Assembly (NCBI GenBank): GCA_024036415.1
Contig: JAMWET010003070.1
Coordinates: forward strand, 1 to 64,000
Source: Prochilodus magdalenae
Lineage: Eukaryota; Chordata; Actinopteri; Characiformes; Prochilodontidae
Direction of reading: 5' to 3'
Length of the DNA stretch: 64,000 nucleotides
In this document: positions 11,610-22,078 of the stretch, in pieces
Position numbering within the stretch: position 1 is the stretch's first letter
How the letters are laid out: each line of letters starts with the position of its first letter
The notes under the pieces: model-generated
Told to the model about the DNA's origin: nothing
The model's input: the letters and a program-made list of their open reading frames with translations, nothing else
The model's database searches: none
Made by a program: the position numbers and the translations under genes

Positions 11610-12325
11610 TTGTTTGGTATATGAATAGATGGAGGAACAAATTGATGGATGAGATTGTAAATGAAGGAATGGATGCTCAAACATTACTGTTGTATGAATA
11701 AAGGAATGAACAGATGAAGGAAGATTGTTGGTGTATGTCTAAAGGTGTGAACGGATGAGGCATCCATGTGTGTGTGTGGATAAAGAAATTAAGGAGTGAA
11801 GGAGCAGTGTTGTGGTATGGATTAAGGAATGAAGGGATGAAGAAAAAGTGTTGGTAATGGATGGAGGAATGAAGGGATGAAGTAACAAATGTGTGTGTAT
11901 GGATAAAGAAATTAAGGAGTGAAGGAGCAGTGTTGTGGTATAGATGAAGAAATGAAGGGATGAAGGAAAAGTGTTGGTAATGGATGGAGGAATGAAGGGA
12001 TGAAGTAACAAATGTGTGTGTATGGATAAAGAAATAGAGGGATGAAGGAACAATGTCGGTGTATGATTAAGAAGTGAATGAATTAAGAAACTGAACAGAT
12101 GAGAGAACAATGTTGGTGATGGACGAATTAACAGATGAAAGAACAGTGTTGAGTACGGATGAAGGAATGAACAGATGAAAAAACAGTGTTGGTGTATGAA
12201 TAAAGAATGAAGGAACAGTGTTAGTAAATGGTTAAGGGAATAAATGGATGAAGGAACGCTGTTGGCATAGAGATTGAACGAATGAAGGAACAGTGTTGGT
12301 GTATGGAGAAAGGACTGACTCTATA
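11610..12325 (+). repeat. 41-bp minisatellite with higher-order structure
   Basis: About 17 copies of a 40-42-bp unit of the form ggatgaaggaatgaa...gatgaaggaacagtgttggtgtat. Between about 11775 and 12025 three distinct monomers repeat as a roughly 123-bp higher-order unit (monomers ending gtgttgtggtat, gtgttggtaat and gtgtgtgtat). The minus-strand frame at 11739-12110 (His/Ser/Leu repeats) is an artefact. Confidence 0.9.
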
Positions 12326-13194
12326 ACTGTTCTGTGTGGGCGGGGCTTGAGGCAAGGCCTTGTGATTGGTCAGGGGAATGCTTACAGAAGTGTTACCCAA
12401 GATTAGGACCGCCCAGTTTACATGGAGAGGAGAGAAAATTGGTGGAGTACAGCCGGTATTTATTAGAGCTTGGGACGGTATGTATAAGACACAGTACATG
12501 TATATTAACTTAATTAGAGAGAAGCGCAGATCGTTTTTCCCAGCAGCTTTAACGGTGGCTGCTGAGCCACTGAAAATTACACATTCATAAATTAAGGTCT
12601 CTGGGGAAACACTAAAAACAACAGTTCTGTTAAAAAAACCAAGCGCCTAATACAGCTCATCACATAGCAAAGACTCTGACTGGTCACTCCAGATTACAGC
12701 ATTCATAAACCATTCATAAGCAAGTTACAGCCTGACGTAGTCCTATCCAGCTGCTCAGGGGAAAAGGGTGTAAATTGAATTCTCCAATGGACATTTCCTA
12801 ACGGTAATCAGCTCGGTAGTCACGCCTCTCTCTGCTGCTCATCTAATGCAATAACTTGGCTGGTTTTGGCATATCATTGACAGCACTGAGGAAATCTGGA
12901 ACAGTCACAAAACAAATGGTCCCAGCAAAACTTGGTTGCACCGTGTTACCCATTTCTTTATGTTCGAGAGCCGGTTTCCCAGAGCCAGACTGAGCCTAAT
13001 CCCAGACCAAATGGGATGATCAATGCTAAAGCACCATTGATATTAATGTTTAGTCTTAGGCTGGAGGTTAGGGAACCAGCCATAGCGATGTAGGGGCGGA
13101 ACTGTGAAGCCAAAACTGGCCAAACTGACCAATCAGACCCCACTTGGCACACGGAACTCTTAACAGAGCACGGAAATCCATTGAAGTATCCGTG
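12326..13194. other. Non-coding with scattered GC and CCAAT boxes
   Basis: No gene. gggcggggctt at about 12338 and accaatcagacc at about 13127 resemble the head of family H, so they are likely repeat-derived. The rest is unique AT-rich sequence. Confidence 0.4.
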
Positions 13195-13540
13195 AAACTG
13201 ACCTAGACGTTTGTAGACACCTGCTAATCCAGTGTTTCTTCTGGAGTACACGGTTTTAATAGGGAGTCTGTCCCTCTGTGGCTGCAGTAACTACTCCACT
13301 AGTCTGGTGAGGCTTTACACTGGATGTTGCACACAGCCATAGCCATCAGGTACTGATGCTGAATGACCAGTTCTGTTCATCACAGCAGGTGTTGGACAGA
13401 GTGCCATTGCCCCAGAGAATGCAGTAAAGGGGCTTCATGCTACTCTATCTGACACTTGGCATGGGGTATAGTGACCGCTGGTTCAAATGTGACTGCAGCA
13501 GAGCATCCCATTCTGTCATCAGTGCCTCTCTAAGGGAAAT
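13195..13540 (-). mobile_element. Family E Tc1-like remnant
   Basis: Starts with the terminus acgtttgtagacacctgct followed by tccagtgtttcttctg, shared with 3605-3650, and continues with blocks shared with 1900-2010 (ccccagagaatgcagt, cttggcat.ggg, gtgacc). The opposite strand copy is at 32886-33106. It corresponds to the reverse strand of a Tc1-like transposase region, heavily mutated. Confidence 0.6.
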
Positions 13541-14281
13541 GAAACAAGCTGATTGCCATTTGACATGTGCCATACTCTGGTATTTAAGTCCTCTAAAAGT
13601 CACTCTAAAGTGAAGCACCAGGTGGGAGTTGCTAATGATTGCAGACGGGCCAGCGATGTGACCATGGCTCTGGACTTTAAAGAGGAGAGGAAAGCTGAAA
13701 ATAGGATCAGGACAGTGGCTCGTCTCTCTTTTACTGTTTCACACACACAGCACCTGTCTCATCTCACCGGCGCTGCTGACTGTGTGGGCGTTTGAGAGAG
13801 ACAACTTGAGGCTCCTGCGCTAAGGAAGAGGATGACTAGAAAGTGACTCATTAGAGCGAGAAAGAGAGAGCGAGGGAGAGGAAGAAAATCTGTATATTCT
13901 GTAGCTGTGGGTCGACATGGGGTTTCCAACACACAGACTGGAGTGGGCCGTGATGTGAAGGAGCACAACATTAGTCAGCAAAGTTCCACCCTAAAACACA
14001 ACAGGTCAGGATCAACGTCACCTTAGTTCACATGGTTCTGGCCTTAGCTGGACAAAGGAGGTGCTGAAAGTAAATAATAATAACAGTCTTTATTTATATA
14101 GCACCTTTCATACATACATGCAGCTCATAGTATAATACACAATACACAATTCAGAGAAGCTGAAAATAAAGAATAAAAGTAAAATAAACAAATGTAAACA
14201 TAAATACTAATACAGGCAAAAAAATTATAATGGGCAATAAAAGTAAAAGCAGTAAAAACTTTAATAAAGTTTATTATATAG
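13541..14281. other. Non-coding, with a repeat-like AT-rich end
   Basis: No gene. At about 14085-14115 the motif ctttatttatatagcacctt, common at the ends of fish interspersed repeats, is followed by about 150 bp of A-rich sequence up to the MITE at 14282. Confidence 0.4.
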
Positions 14282-14538
14282 TATATCGTCGCTGTCCAAA
14301 GAAAAAACGGTATCTCCAAAATGGCAACTTTACAGGAGAGGCCAAAAACCTCATTTAATTTGAATGGAAGTCAATGGAACCAGACGTCTTACCAAGCTGT
14401 TTTGAGCCATTTCTGTTGGCCCATTCTTCATGAAATGTTTACACAGTGTAAAGAGCAGCTCATGTGATCAAATGAGACATAAAAGTAAAAATTATCAAAA
14501 ATGGAGATACATGTTTTTCTTTGGACAACGACGATATA
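14282..14538. mobile_element. 257-bp MITE with about 37-bp inverted termini
   Basis: The left end tatatcgtcgctgtccaaag and the right end ctttggacaacgacgatata form inverted repeats that extend to ggtatctcca/tggagatac with few mismatches. The interior (aaaacctcatttaatttgaa, gtcaatggaaccag, catgtgatca) recurs, diverged, at 54570-54760. No coding potential. A Tc1 derivative sits directly against its right end. Confidence 0.85.
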
Positions 14539-15066
14539 CAGGGGTTGGACAATGAAACTGAAACACCTGGTTTTAGACCACAGTCATTTATTAGTATGGT
14601 GTAGGGCCTCCTTTTGCGGCCAATACAGCGTCAGTTGGTCTTGGGAATGACATATGTCCTGCACAGTGGTCAGAGGGATTTTAAGCCATTCTTCTTGCAG
14701 GATAGTGGCCAGGTCACTACATGATGCTGGTGGAGGTTCGTCCTTCTTGGTGGTATGCTGACATTACCCTGGATACCGTGGCTCTTAATACATCACAAAG
14801 ACTTGCTGTCTTGGTCACAGATGCGCCAGCAAGACGTGCACCAACAGTTTGTCCTCTTTTGAACTCTGGTATGTCACCCATAATGCTGTGTGCATTGCAG
14901 TATTTTGAGCAGAACTGTGCTCTTACCTGCTAACTGAACCTTCACACTCTGCTCTTACTGGTGCAATGTGCAGTTAATGAAGATTGGCCACCAGGCTGGT
15001 CCAATTTAGCCATGAGACCTCCCACACTAAAATGACAGGTGTTTCAGTTTCATTGTCCAACCCCTG
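14539..15066 (-). mobile_element. Family B: internally deleted Tc1/mariner element, copy 1
   Basis: Perfect outer termini caggggttggacaatgaaac and its complement at the right end, flanked by TA on both sides (14537-14538, 15067-15068). Compared with the full-length fish Tc1-like element as I remember it, about two thirds of the transposase is missing: the early DNA-binding part joins directly to the last part at ggaggttcgtcc (about 14732). The same junction occurs in the copy at 34110, so it is an established non-autonomous form. The frame at 14721-14933 is antisense to the old transposase. Confidence 0.9.
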
Positions 15067-17239
15067 TAGTATATATGGTATATACTGTAGAATTAAAATA
15101 CACAATTAAAAAGCAAAAATTTTATGGCTATAAAATATTAAAATACATGAAATTATAATAAGCAATAAAAGTAAGTGAAACCAAACCGTAACTTTGAAAG
15201 AATTGTTCGCTCAGAGTCCTTAACTTAAACAAACCTAATTCATTTGCTTGTAGCAAATTAGAGACATTTTTTAGATTGGACAAATGAAACACTTATTAAA
15301 TTTATAATAATCTAATTGACTTTTCACTATTCTGAGTTCGAAGCTTCTTTGCTGGGCTTTAATGTTATAAAGTTGTTTTCAATGTACCAAATACCAAACC
15401 AGCTGAGCCCTGTCTCTGCTCTTCTCTGTACATCCAAGAACCCTTAAGTCGGAGTAGATGGCATTACTGGAGTCAGACTTTTGTTATGGAACAGTTATGG
15501 ATTATGAGAACCATGCGAACATGAGTTGTTCAAGTTGTTGTATCAAGCAGTGAAAAAGCTTGACGCTTGATATAATTTGCCTTACCTAACAATGCATGTC
15601 CTGAGATGTGACTACTGCACATGGTCACGTGGAGATGTTGCTGATGATGATGCTGAAATGACATATGCTGCAGCTCTAATTGAAAGGTCCCACAGAATGA
15701 GTGAGAAGTAATTACAGGCATATGAGCCTGTGCTTTGTTATCACTTGTGAAATAACAGAGAGAGCAGGAGCTATGATACGAATTAGGTGGAGATGTAACT
15801 TATTTCCTGGGATATTAGTGGGAACCCAGGGCTCGTGTCTTTAAAGCGAGCACCCTACACATTTCTAACAATGAAGTCCATCTCTATTTTCATTGCACAT
15901 CATTGTGTTTGTTGCACTACAAACTGTCTCTTTCCCTAGGTGAGGAGTAGGCTACACTAGAGCACGGCTAATTCAGAGTAATGTTGTACTTAGGAAATGT
16001 TGGCATTGGGAAAAATATCTGCTGAAAATGTATTTATGTATATTAATATATATTATATATATTAACACACACATGCATATTTATATAAAAATCATTCCCA
16101 GCCTGTATATCTGTCTAATCAGCTGACTTCACCCAGCTGAACAAAACAAATCAGTAAACACGTTCGCTCTACTGTGCGCTCTCCGCTTCTGCAAAATCCA
16201 AACAAGAAGAAGTAAGTGGCTTTTGGCTGAGGCTGAGTGGCTGCAGCGTAGGGCGTTCCCTCTCTGGCTCTCTAAATTTAGATGAGGTTGTGTTTTGTGT
16301 TTCCTATCAGCCTGACCATCAGCTATCATCATCATCTTCGTCTTTAGCCTCCAGTCTTTCTCTTTCTCCCTGGTTGTACAGCATGTCCAGGGCAGGCATC
16401 CATTTCCATATCCGTTAGTATATTTGGCCTGTTGATCTATATGGTCAAGGCAAGTTTTAGACTCTTACCATCTTGTACTAGCTAGGAAACATTCTCTGAT
16501 GGAACACTAAACATGGTTATAAGTCGCTCTGGATAAGCGTGTCTGCTAAATGCCTTAAATGTAAATATATTTTAACACTTGTACCATAGAAGATAAGCTG
16601 TATTTATACATTGTTGTAGCTGGAAGGAGGAAAACCAGACCAATTCCTAAATTCTAAACTGTTACATCACAGTCCTAACTCATTAATGTTAATGCCCTCA
16701 CAATTTACATATACGACAGTAGAGCAATGATGATGAACATGACTGACTATGTGGAGAAATGTATGGCTGTAGGCTGTGTTGGTGATGTCTGTACTTTTTA
16801 CACCCTTCATCATTAAAGAGCCTTCTTAAGTGAATGTTACATTCCACCTTAAATGCTACAGGCACCAAAACCTACCTGCCGTACCACTTTAGGTAGACCA
16901 TAACATTCACACTAGGAAGCCAGCGTCAGGTCTCACATCTTTAGCAAGAATCTGGACAGCTTTAAGTCAGAGTTGTTAGTTTGCTCCGCACATTTCACTC
17001 TGTAGAGACCCCCGAACTCGTGGACAGTATGGACCACCTTCACTGAGCGTTAAACACTGAAAAGGCTGAAGAGAGGAGCTGCTCCACCTTTATCAGAAAC
17101 CCCATCAACACAGCCATGCTGTTAAAGTAGATCATCTTAAACTGAGAGTTTCATAGTAAGAAACAACTTTAATCTACTGTGTGTTGATGTAACGTTAGCT
17201 ACTACCATTAGCTCCAAGTAACTAGCATAGCTAACTAAA
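15067..17239. other. Upstream non-coding DNA
   Basis: No gene recognised. AT-rich, with a SINE/LINE-type tail at 16515-16562 and a (ta) run near 16040-16090. The remainder is unique in the window. Confidence 0.45.
16515..16562 (+). repeat. SINE-type 3' tail
   Basis: Contains taagtcgctctggataagcg, tgtctgctaaatgcc and aaatgtaaat, a tail shared by fish retroposons. The same tail occurs on the minus strand at 39846-39900 and, with a complete tRNA-like head, at 62315-62525. Confidence 0.7.
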
Positions 17240-17890
17240 TACACTCATCATCAAAAGAATAGCTGCACCCAGAAGGAGGTGTGGGATAGCACTGCTGTGG
17301 GGAAGGAAGATAAAGGTTACCAGGAACAATACATGATCAATTTAGACTGATATTGGCAATATTTACTGAGCCATACACACAGATGTAGCATCTGTCAGTA
17401 TGGTGTCAGGCCGCCATGTTTGCTAACCCAACACGCCATACTTCTCAGCATGGAGTTGTAGAGGTTCCTAATAGTGTCCTGTGATGATCCATCCAATGCA
17501 TCTTGAATATTCTCACACAGTTCCTGCAGATTTTGCGGTAGGAGTGGAGGTGGAGTGACATTACGCGAGGCCTTTTGGACGTGTGACACGTCACAACAAG
17601 CCGTTAATCTTGGCGCTGACCTCGGTGCCTCCACACACAGATTCATTGGTCGTCTGCACCAAGACAAAAGTGGACAAAAGGGACTCTGAAGATGACCCGC
17701 CGTCATTCTGAGTCACTCTATGACAGTCTGGCACGACACCATTGTGGTCTTTGGTGACGGCGATGTGGTTTTAAGGGCAGTCATTGTAAAGGTCTGTGTG
17801 CATGTAGTCCTGCATCATTCAGCCATCTGACAATAGTGCTGGCACTACAGAATGACTTTTGGAGGGCATCACTGCTTACTGAATGTTTGC
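17240..17890 (-). mobile_element. Family C Tc1/mariner remnant, copy 2
   Basis: Left terminus acactcatcatcaaaagaat followed by agctgcacccagaagg. The minus strand carries the same decayed middle part of a transposase as copy 1 (for example the reverse of gttgtagaggttcctaatag and atgacagtctggcacgacac), with frameshifts. The frame at 17395-17706 is a remnant only. Bases 17891-18099, between it and the promoter, are AT-rich and plain. Confidence 0.8.
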
Positions 17891-18099
17891 ACTGCCTGTC
17901 CTTACTTCTAGAGATTAATACAAATACTGAAAAATCTCACCTTTAAATCATCTCATATACAGTTTTATTAGCTTTGTATTCTTTATTAGCTTACTAAACA
18001 ATCATTTAGCATTTAAACTGTATATTTACATAATAAGAGAATCAATTATTTCCTATTTTCTTTTGTTCACAATAAAAAAGAAGCTGCATGGCTACTTGG

Positions 18100-18260
18100 T
18101 CCCTGCCCAAGACACTCCCTCTACTAGCCTCTGATTGGACAAAAGTATAAAGAGGGTGTGGTTTGCTGCGCGAGGGGCGTGACTAGTGCTAGGGCTCGTG
18201 AGAGAGAGGCTGCCGGGTTTCCTGTCTGAAGAAAAGTGTCTCAAAGCATCGACCGCAACA
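18100..18260 (+). promoter_or_regulatory. Candidate arhgef2 promoter with CCAAT and TATA-like boxes
   Basis: An inverted CCAAT box (gattgg, 18133-18138) is followed 8 bp later by a TATA-like tataaag (18146-18152) and by G-rich Sp1/KLF-like motifs (gggtgtgg, gaggggcgtgac). A transcription start near 18175-18185 would give a 5' UTR of about 240 bases before the ATG at 18422. CpG frequency rises here compared with upstream. The spacing is typical of a real core promoter, but no transcript evidence is available. Confidence 0.45.
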
Positions 18261-18421
18261 AAAGTGGATGGAGTCTTTTCTATACGTGTCTTCTCAACAC
18301 CAGTACCCTGGATATACCGTCCGTCAGACATCACTGAAATACCTTCCGGCTGTTTTTTTCGCCTCCAGTTTGGTCTACCAGTAGCCTTTTCCGGCTGTTT
18401 CTTTTGGTCCAAATGCTCGGC

Positions 18422-18487
18422 ATGTCCCGTGTTACGGACCCGTTATCGAAAACGCGTCAAGACAGAATGAAAGAGATCAACTCGAGG
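18422..18487 (+). CDS. arhgef2: arhgef2 coding exon 1 (residues 1-22)
   Basis: This exon encodes a 22-residue N-terminus that begins MSRVTDPLSKTRQDR and ends on a complete AGG codon before the donor gtgagt at 18488. The start at 18422 is preferred over the in-frame ATG at 18413 because it has a G at -3 and because known GEF-H1 proteins begin with MSR. The short sequence is basic and polar, as expected for the segment ahead of the C1 domain. The exon ends in phase 0 and exon 2 starts in phase 0. Exon 1 lies about 270 bp downstream of a CCAAT/TATA-like pair. The exon is short and its identity rests on the MSR start, the phase and the donor, so it is less certain than the later exons; an alternative first exon elsewhere is possible. 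Confidence 0.75.
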
Positions 18488-18583
18488 GTGAGTGATGTGT
18501 TTTGTAGCTCACAGTCAGCTTAAAATGGTCCCCTTCCCCCTTAAATAGTGATGGATAAAGTATGTGTGGCATATTTCTTCTCA

Positions 18584-18702
18584 TTTGCCAGCTTCTTGCT
18601 CCAATTGTCCTATTCCACCTTAAATGGTGCAGCAGTTACAGTCAATGTAACTGCTGCACCATTTAAGGTGGAACGGGGAAATTCGAACAAGAAGCTGGCG
18701 AA
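18584..18702. repeat. Near-perfect palindrome in intron 1
   Basis: A 28-bp perfect stem (18613-18640 with 18646-18673; core ccaccttaaatggtgcagca) encloses a 5-base loop gtcaa. After a mismatched internal region, a second stem pairs ttgccagcttctt (from 18585) with aagaagctggcgaa (18689-18702). It lies about 100 bp after the exon 1 donor, so the nascent RNA could fold into a long hairpin. It may be a MITE-type foldback. Confidence 0.9.
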
Positions 18703-18849
18703 TAGGAAGCTAAACCTCAGGTTAATCGTATTTATAACTTCCATTTCGCTTATATCTTCCACTCTTGCTCGTATCCCTCTTTATAATAACCACATTTTCC
18801 CCCGTTTGTTATTAACGATTTTCACCATAAAGCTAAGCTAACAAGTTTT

Positions 18850-19330
18850 TGGGCGCTTTTTCCTGCGCGCGCGCTGAACAACAAAAAAAGTAGTTCCGTT
18901 TTTCTTTATTTCCACACACAAAGAAGTGTTTTATTTTATATGGTTTTACTTTCCATTTTAAGCGCTTTTTTATCTCCGTTATCATTGTTTTATTTTATTC
19001 CTTCATTTCACTTTTACGAGCTGAGGCCATGCCGTGTGTAGCGTGGCGAGGAGGAGGAGTAGGGCTATTCCATTGTTATTTCTTTTCCCACCTGTATTCA
19101 CACAAGCCCCGCCTTCTGCGCCCGGATTGGCTCGCGCTTCCAGCCTCACGAGCGTTCAGCTGGTTGGTAGAGTTAGCGCGACAAGCCAATCCTAGTGCGA
19201 GAAAGGAGCCGCGGCTGGCCTATCCCTGCGCAGCCAAGGCGGGACATGGCAGAATACGGGTGGAGGGACGCCAAAGGCACAGCACGTTGTCTGGAAGGGC
19301 ATTGGTGGGGGAAGGAGCTGGAAGCAGATG
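18850..19330. promoter_or_regulatory. CpG-rich patch in intron 1, possible second promoter or enhancer
   Basis: This stretch begins with a run of gc dinucleotides (gcgcgcgcgc near 18866) and has many CpGs, most densely at 19100-19270. It contains a GC box (ccccgcc near 19107), an inverted CCAAT (attgg near 19125) and a direct CCAAT (near 19185). It sits 0.4-0.8 kb downstream of exon 1. It could extend the exon 1 CpG island, drive an alternative arhgef2 start, or fire on the minus strand. Open frames here are short and unconvincing. Confidence 0.4.
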
Positions 19331-19461
19331 CGCTTTTCTGTGGGTTTTTTGCATGGTATTTCTTTTGATCTTCCTGGGATAAAATTCTTAATTCTGAACA
19401 CTTTTTATCTCCTAAAATATGTGCATGAATTTATCCTGAAAATTATTAAAAATATGTACGT

Positions 19462-19598
19462 TAATCATTACTGGACTGGCGGCCAGTCAAGGGTATATCC
19501 TACCTTCCGTTTTTTGAGAGCTGGGATAGGCTCCCCCATGCCCCCTTGACCCAGCAGGGTTGAGCGGGTTAAAAGATGAGCGAGTGAAATGAAGTGGT
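19462..19598 (+). mobile_element. Non-LTR retroposon 3' end, copy 1
   Basis: Contains actggcggccagtcaaggg, agctgggataggctccccca, cccttgacccagcagg, gagcgggttaaaagatgagc and a gagtgaa-type end. This is the usual 3' tail of a fish LINE (L2/RTE type); only the tail is present. A second copy is at 26690-26945. Bases 19599-19963 hold nothing recognised. Confidence 0.7.
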
Positions 19599-19963
19599 TT
19601 CGTCATTTGTGGACTATAGTTTAAGTGAAATTAGTCAAGGGTTGAATTTCTGGTTGCACCATGATATCACATCTCGATACTTTTGTGCCGTTTGACCACG
19701 ATGATACTGACTCAGTATTTTGTACACAAGGAAGTGTGAGTGATAGTCTCCATGGGAGCCCTGGCTTGCCTTGTGTGTCACAAAAAGTCAATTGTTGTAG
19801 ACTATGATGTTGATGCATTTCCCTGTATGGGAAAATCCGCTGACTAGATATACAGTTACAGTGAAAGACAGTGTGCAGATGTTCTGACCATTTGTTAAAG
19901 CACAGCTTTATATATACAGCACATTTGCTTCAAGAAATTTGGCTGAAGACAAATTATGGTATG

Positions 19964-20232
19964 TCCAAACAAGGGAGCTGTCAAGCACCCCAAAAAACCT
20001 CTCCATCACCGTCTAGCCAGCGACTAGGTTGGCTCAAACTGTTTATTTGTACATGTGTACATTAATATACATATGTATTACTTTTTATTAATATGTGTTG
20101 TATCACGTTAACATGGGTATGTGTTGACACTTTTGACACTTCCAGCCCAGTACAAACTACTCCCTCTACTCAGAGGGTGCTTCTTGGCCCACTGGTGGTC
20201 CTCATGGCCCGAAAGCTTGAGAAACCCTGGTG
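19964..20232. mobile_element. Family F (hAT-like) fragment, copy 1
   Basis: Shares aaacctctccatcac, tgtgtacattaatata, cagagggtgcttc.tggccc and actggtggtcc with 47095-47359 and ends cttgagaaaccctgg, close to the complement of a hAT-type caggggttctcaaact terminus. No transposase frame remains. Confidence 0.6.
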
Positions 20233-21720
20233 TAGATGTGTATGAGAAATGGTTCATGCACTACACAATTTTGGCCCAATATTATTCACCGGTTTTCCCA
20301 CTTCCCGATAAATTATGCAATCAGAGGTGAGTAATGGCACTGATGATCTGGCAGCACCTGTCGGTACCTGGCATTTTCCCAGCTTAAAATTTCCTGTAGT
20401 GTGATAGCTAGTGATTTAACTGACCAAGCCAGCAGCCAGTGATTTAACTGACCAACCGATTCAGCCAATAGCCAATCAGAGAGCTCGGAAGAGCTAATTT
20501 TGGAATAGCAGAGTGTAGCGATATCTGCTTTTCCCAACCACATATTTATCCCCAGTTTGCATTGCTGCTATGCACAATTACGTCCAATTTCGGCGTTGTT
20601 TGTTTCCCATTAGAATTCCGACATTTGGGACTTTGAGTGCTTATTTGTAGCTGATACTTGTTATGTGTGATATCCTGTCTAATTATCAAGTGCACACACG
20701 AAACACTGGAGGTGTGCTTGAAGTGATAAATAACATAAACGCTTTCAGGCTATCGCCGAAAACGCTCTTATGGGTATTCTTGAAGAGGACTGCTAGAGGC
20801 TCCATACAATGACACAGGTGACCAGTTTTGTTTAGCATGTGGTGCACACTACACTGGATGAGCTCAAACTACTGCATCATTTTGCCTTCTTCGAAATAGT
20901 GTGTTTGTCTCTGAGCACACACTGCCGGCTTACGTGTGAGATGCTCACCAGTTTTGCAGTCCGTTGTTTGTTGTTATTAGTTATAGCGGTGGCCTGGCAA
21001 GAAGACCACAAAGCCTGGTTCACTTTTAAGGTGTCATTTTAGACTGAACACTTACCTACTCACCACATTAGAGTGGTGTCAGTTCAAGGGAGCACAGTAA
21101 AGTGAAAATACACTAGGTATTTCTCTTTTTGTGCCCTGGAATGCTCTTTTTTGACATCCCATAATGCACCACCTCTCAGACTGAATGGCCAGACAATGCA
21201 CTATATGGGGCTGAGCCCCCTTTTTAGCCCGTTTTCCTGAGAGTAAAAAGCACGGAAAGTCGTCTGTGGGGACATAGAAGACACAGAGAGGATTGTACCC
21301 AGGGCCCTGGGGCTTAGACATGAGACAGTAGGCATGCACACATACACAGAGAACTAAAAGAGAGCTAACAAACCTCTTATTATTACTGGAGCGTTTGCAG
21401 CGTTGACTTCACCTCGCTCTTGTGCCCAGCGTTCCATTTCAGTGCCATGCATCGTCTCATAGAGCACCTCCTGAATCGGCCCTCTATCTGAGTGTGGGTT
21501 ACACTTACAGCCTTGTGTCAGATATAATGGTGGCACTCGGTTCTGTTAAACAAACAATCCATAGTGGTGTCCTGCTGGATGGTGTACTTACTGCTGGTTT
21601 GAGTAGATCTACTGGAGACTTGTGTTCTTCATAACTGAGCATTTTAGCTCTGTTTTAGCGGGATTAGTTTGACCTGAGGAGTGGTAATTAAAGTGATTAA
21701 TGGCAAGATCTGTCATAATA
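20233..21720. other. Intron 1 stretch, nothing coding
   Basis: No exon or repeat family recognised except a short duplicated motif agtgatttaactgaccaa at 20411 and 20438. Sequence is otherwise unique in the window. Confidence 0.45.
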
Positions 21721-22078
21721 ATCCAGTATGAATCTGCAGTGTGTGTAGTGTTTACAGTCTGACAGTAATAATTGTGGAGTGATTTTAATCCAGTATGAAT
21801 CTGCAGTGTGTGTAGTGTTTACAGTCTGACAGTAATAACTGTGGAGTGATTTTAATCCAGTATGAATCTGCAGTGTGTACAGTGTTTACAGTCTGACAGT
21901 AATAATTTTGGAGTGCTTTTAATCCAGTATGAATCTGCAGTGTGTGTAGTGTTTACAGTCTGACAGTAATAACTGTGGGGTGATTATAATCCAGTATGAA
22001 TCTGCAGTGTGTGTGTGTAGCGGTTACAGTCTGAAAGTAATAATTGTGGCGTGATTTTAATCCAGTATGAATCTGGAG
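21721..22078 (+). repeat. 67-bp tandem repeat, about 5.3 copies
   Basis: Copies start with atccagtatgaatctgcagt at 21721, 21788, 21855, 21922, 21989 and 22060. The first four intervals are exactly 67 bp; the fifth is 71 bp because of an expanded gtgtgt. Copies are over 90% alike by eye, so expansion is recent. Confidence 0.95.

Noticed and set aside
11739..12110. 123-codon minus-strand frame with His/Leu/Ser repeats
   Set aside because: Produced by the 41-bp minisatellite.
14721..14933. Frame also found at 34141-34431 on the other strand, apparently a conserved small protein
   Set aside because: It is the antisense of a Tc1 transposase fragment; the conservation is that of the transposon copy.
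18186..18470. 94-codon frame starting at 18186 that overlaps exon 1
   Set aside because: It is in a different frame from the MSR start, has no recognisable domain and would not splice in frame to exon 2.
18613..18673. Candidate microRNA precursor
   Set aside because: The perfect 28-bp stem with a 5-base loop lacks the bulges and loop size of typical precursors; a foldback transposon is simpler.
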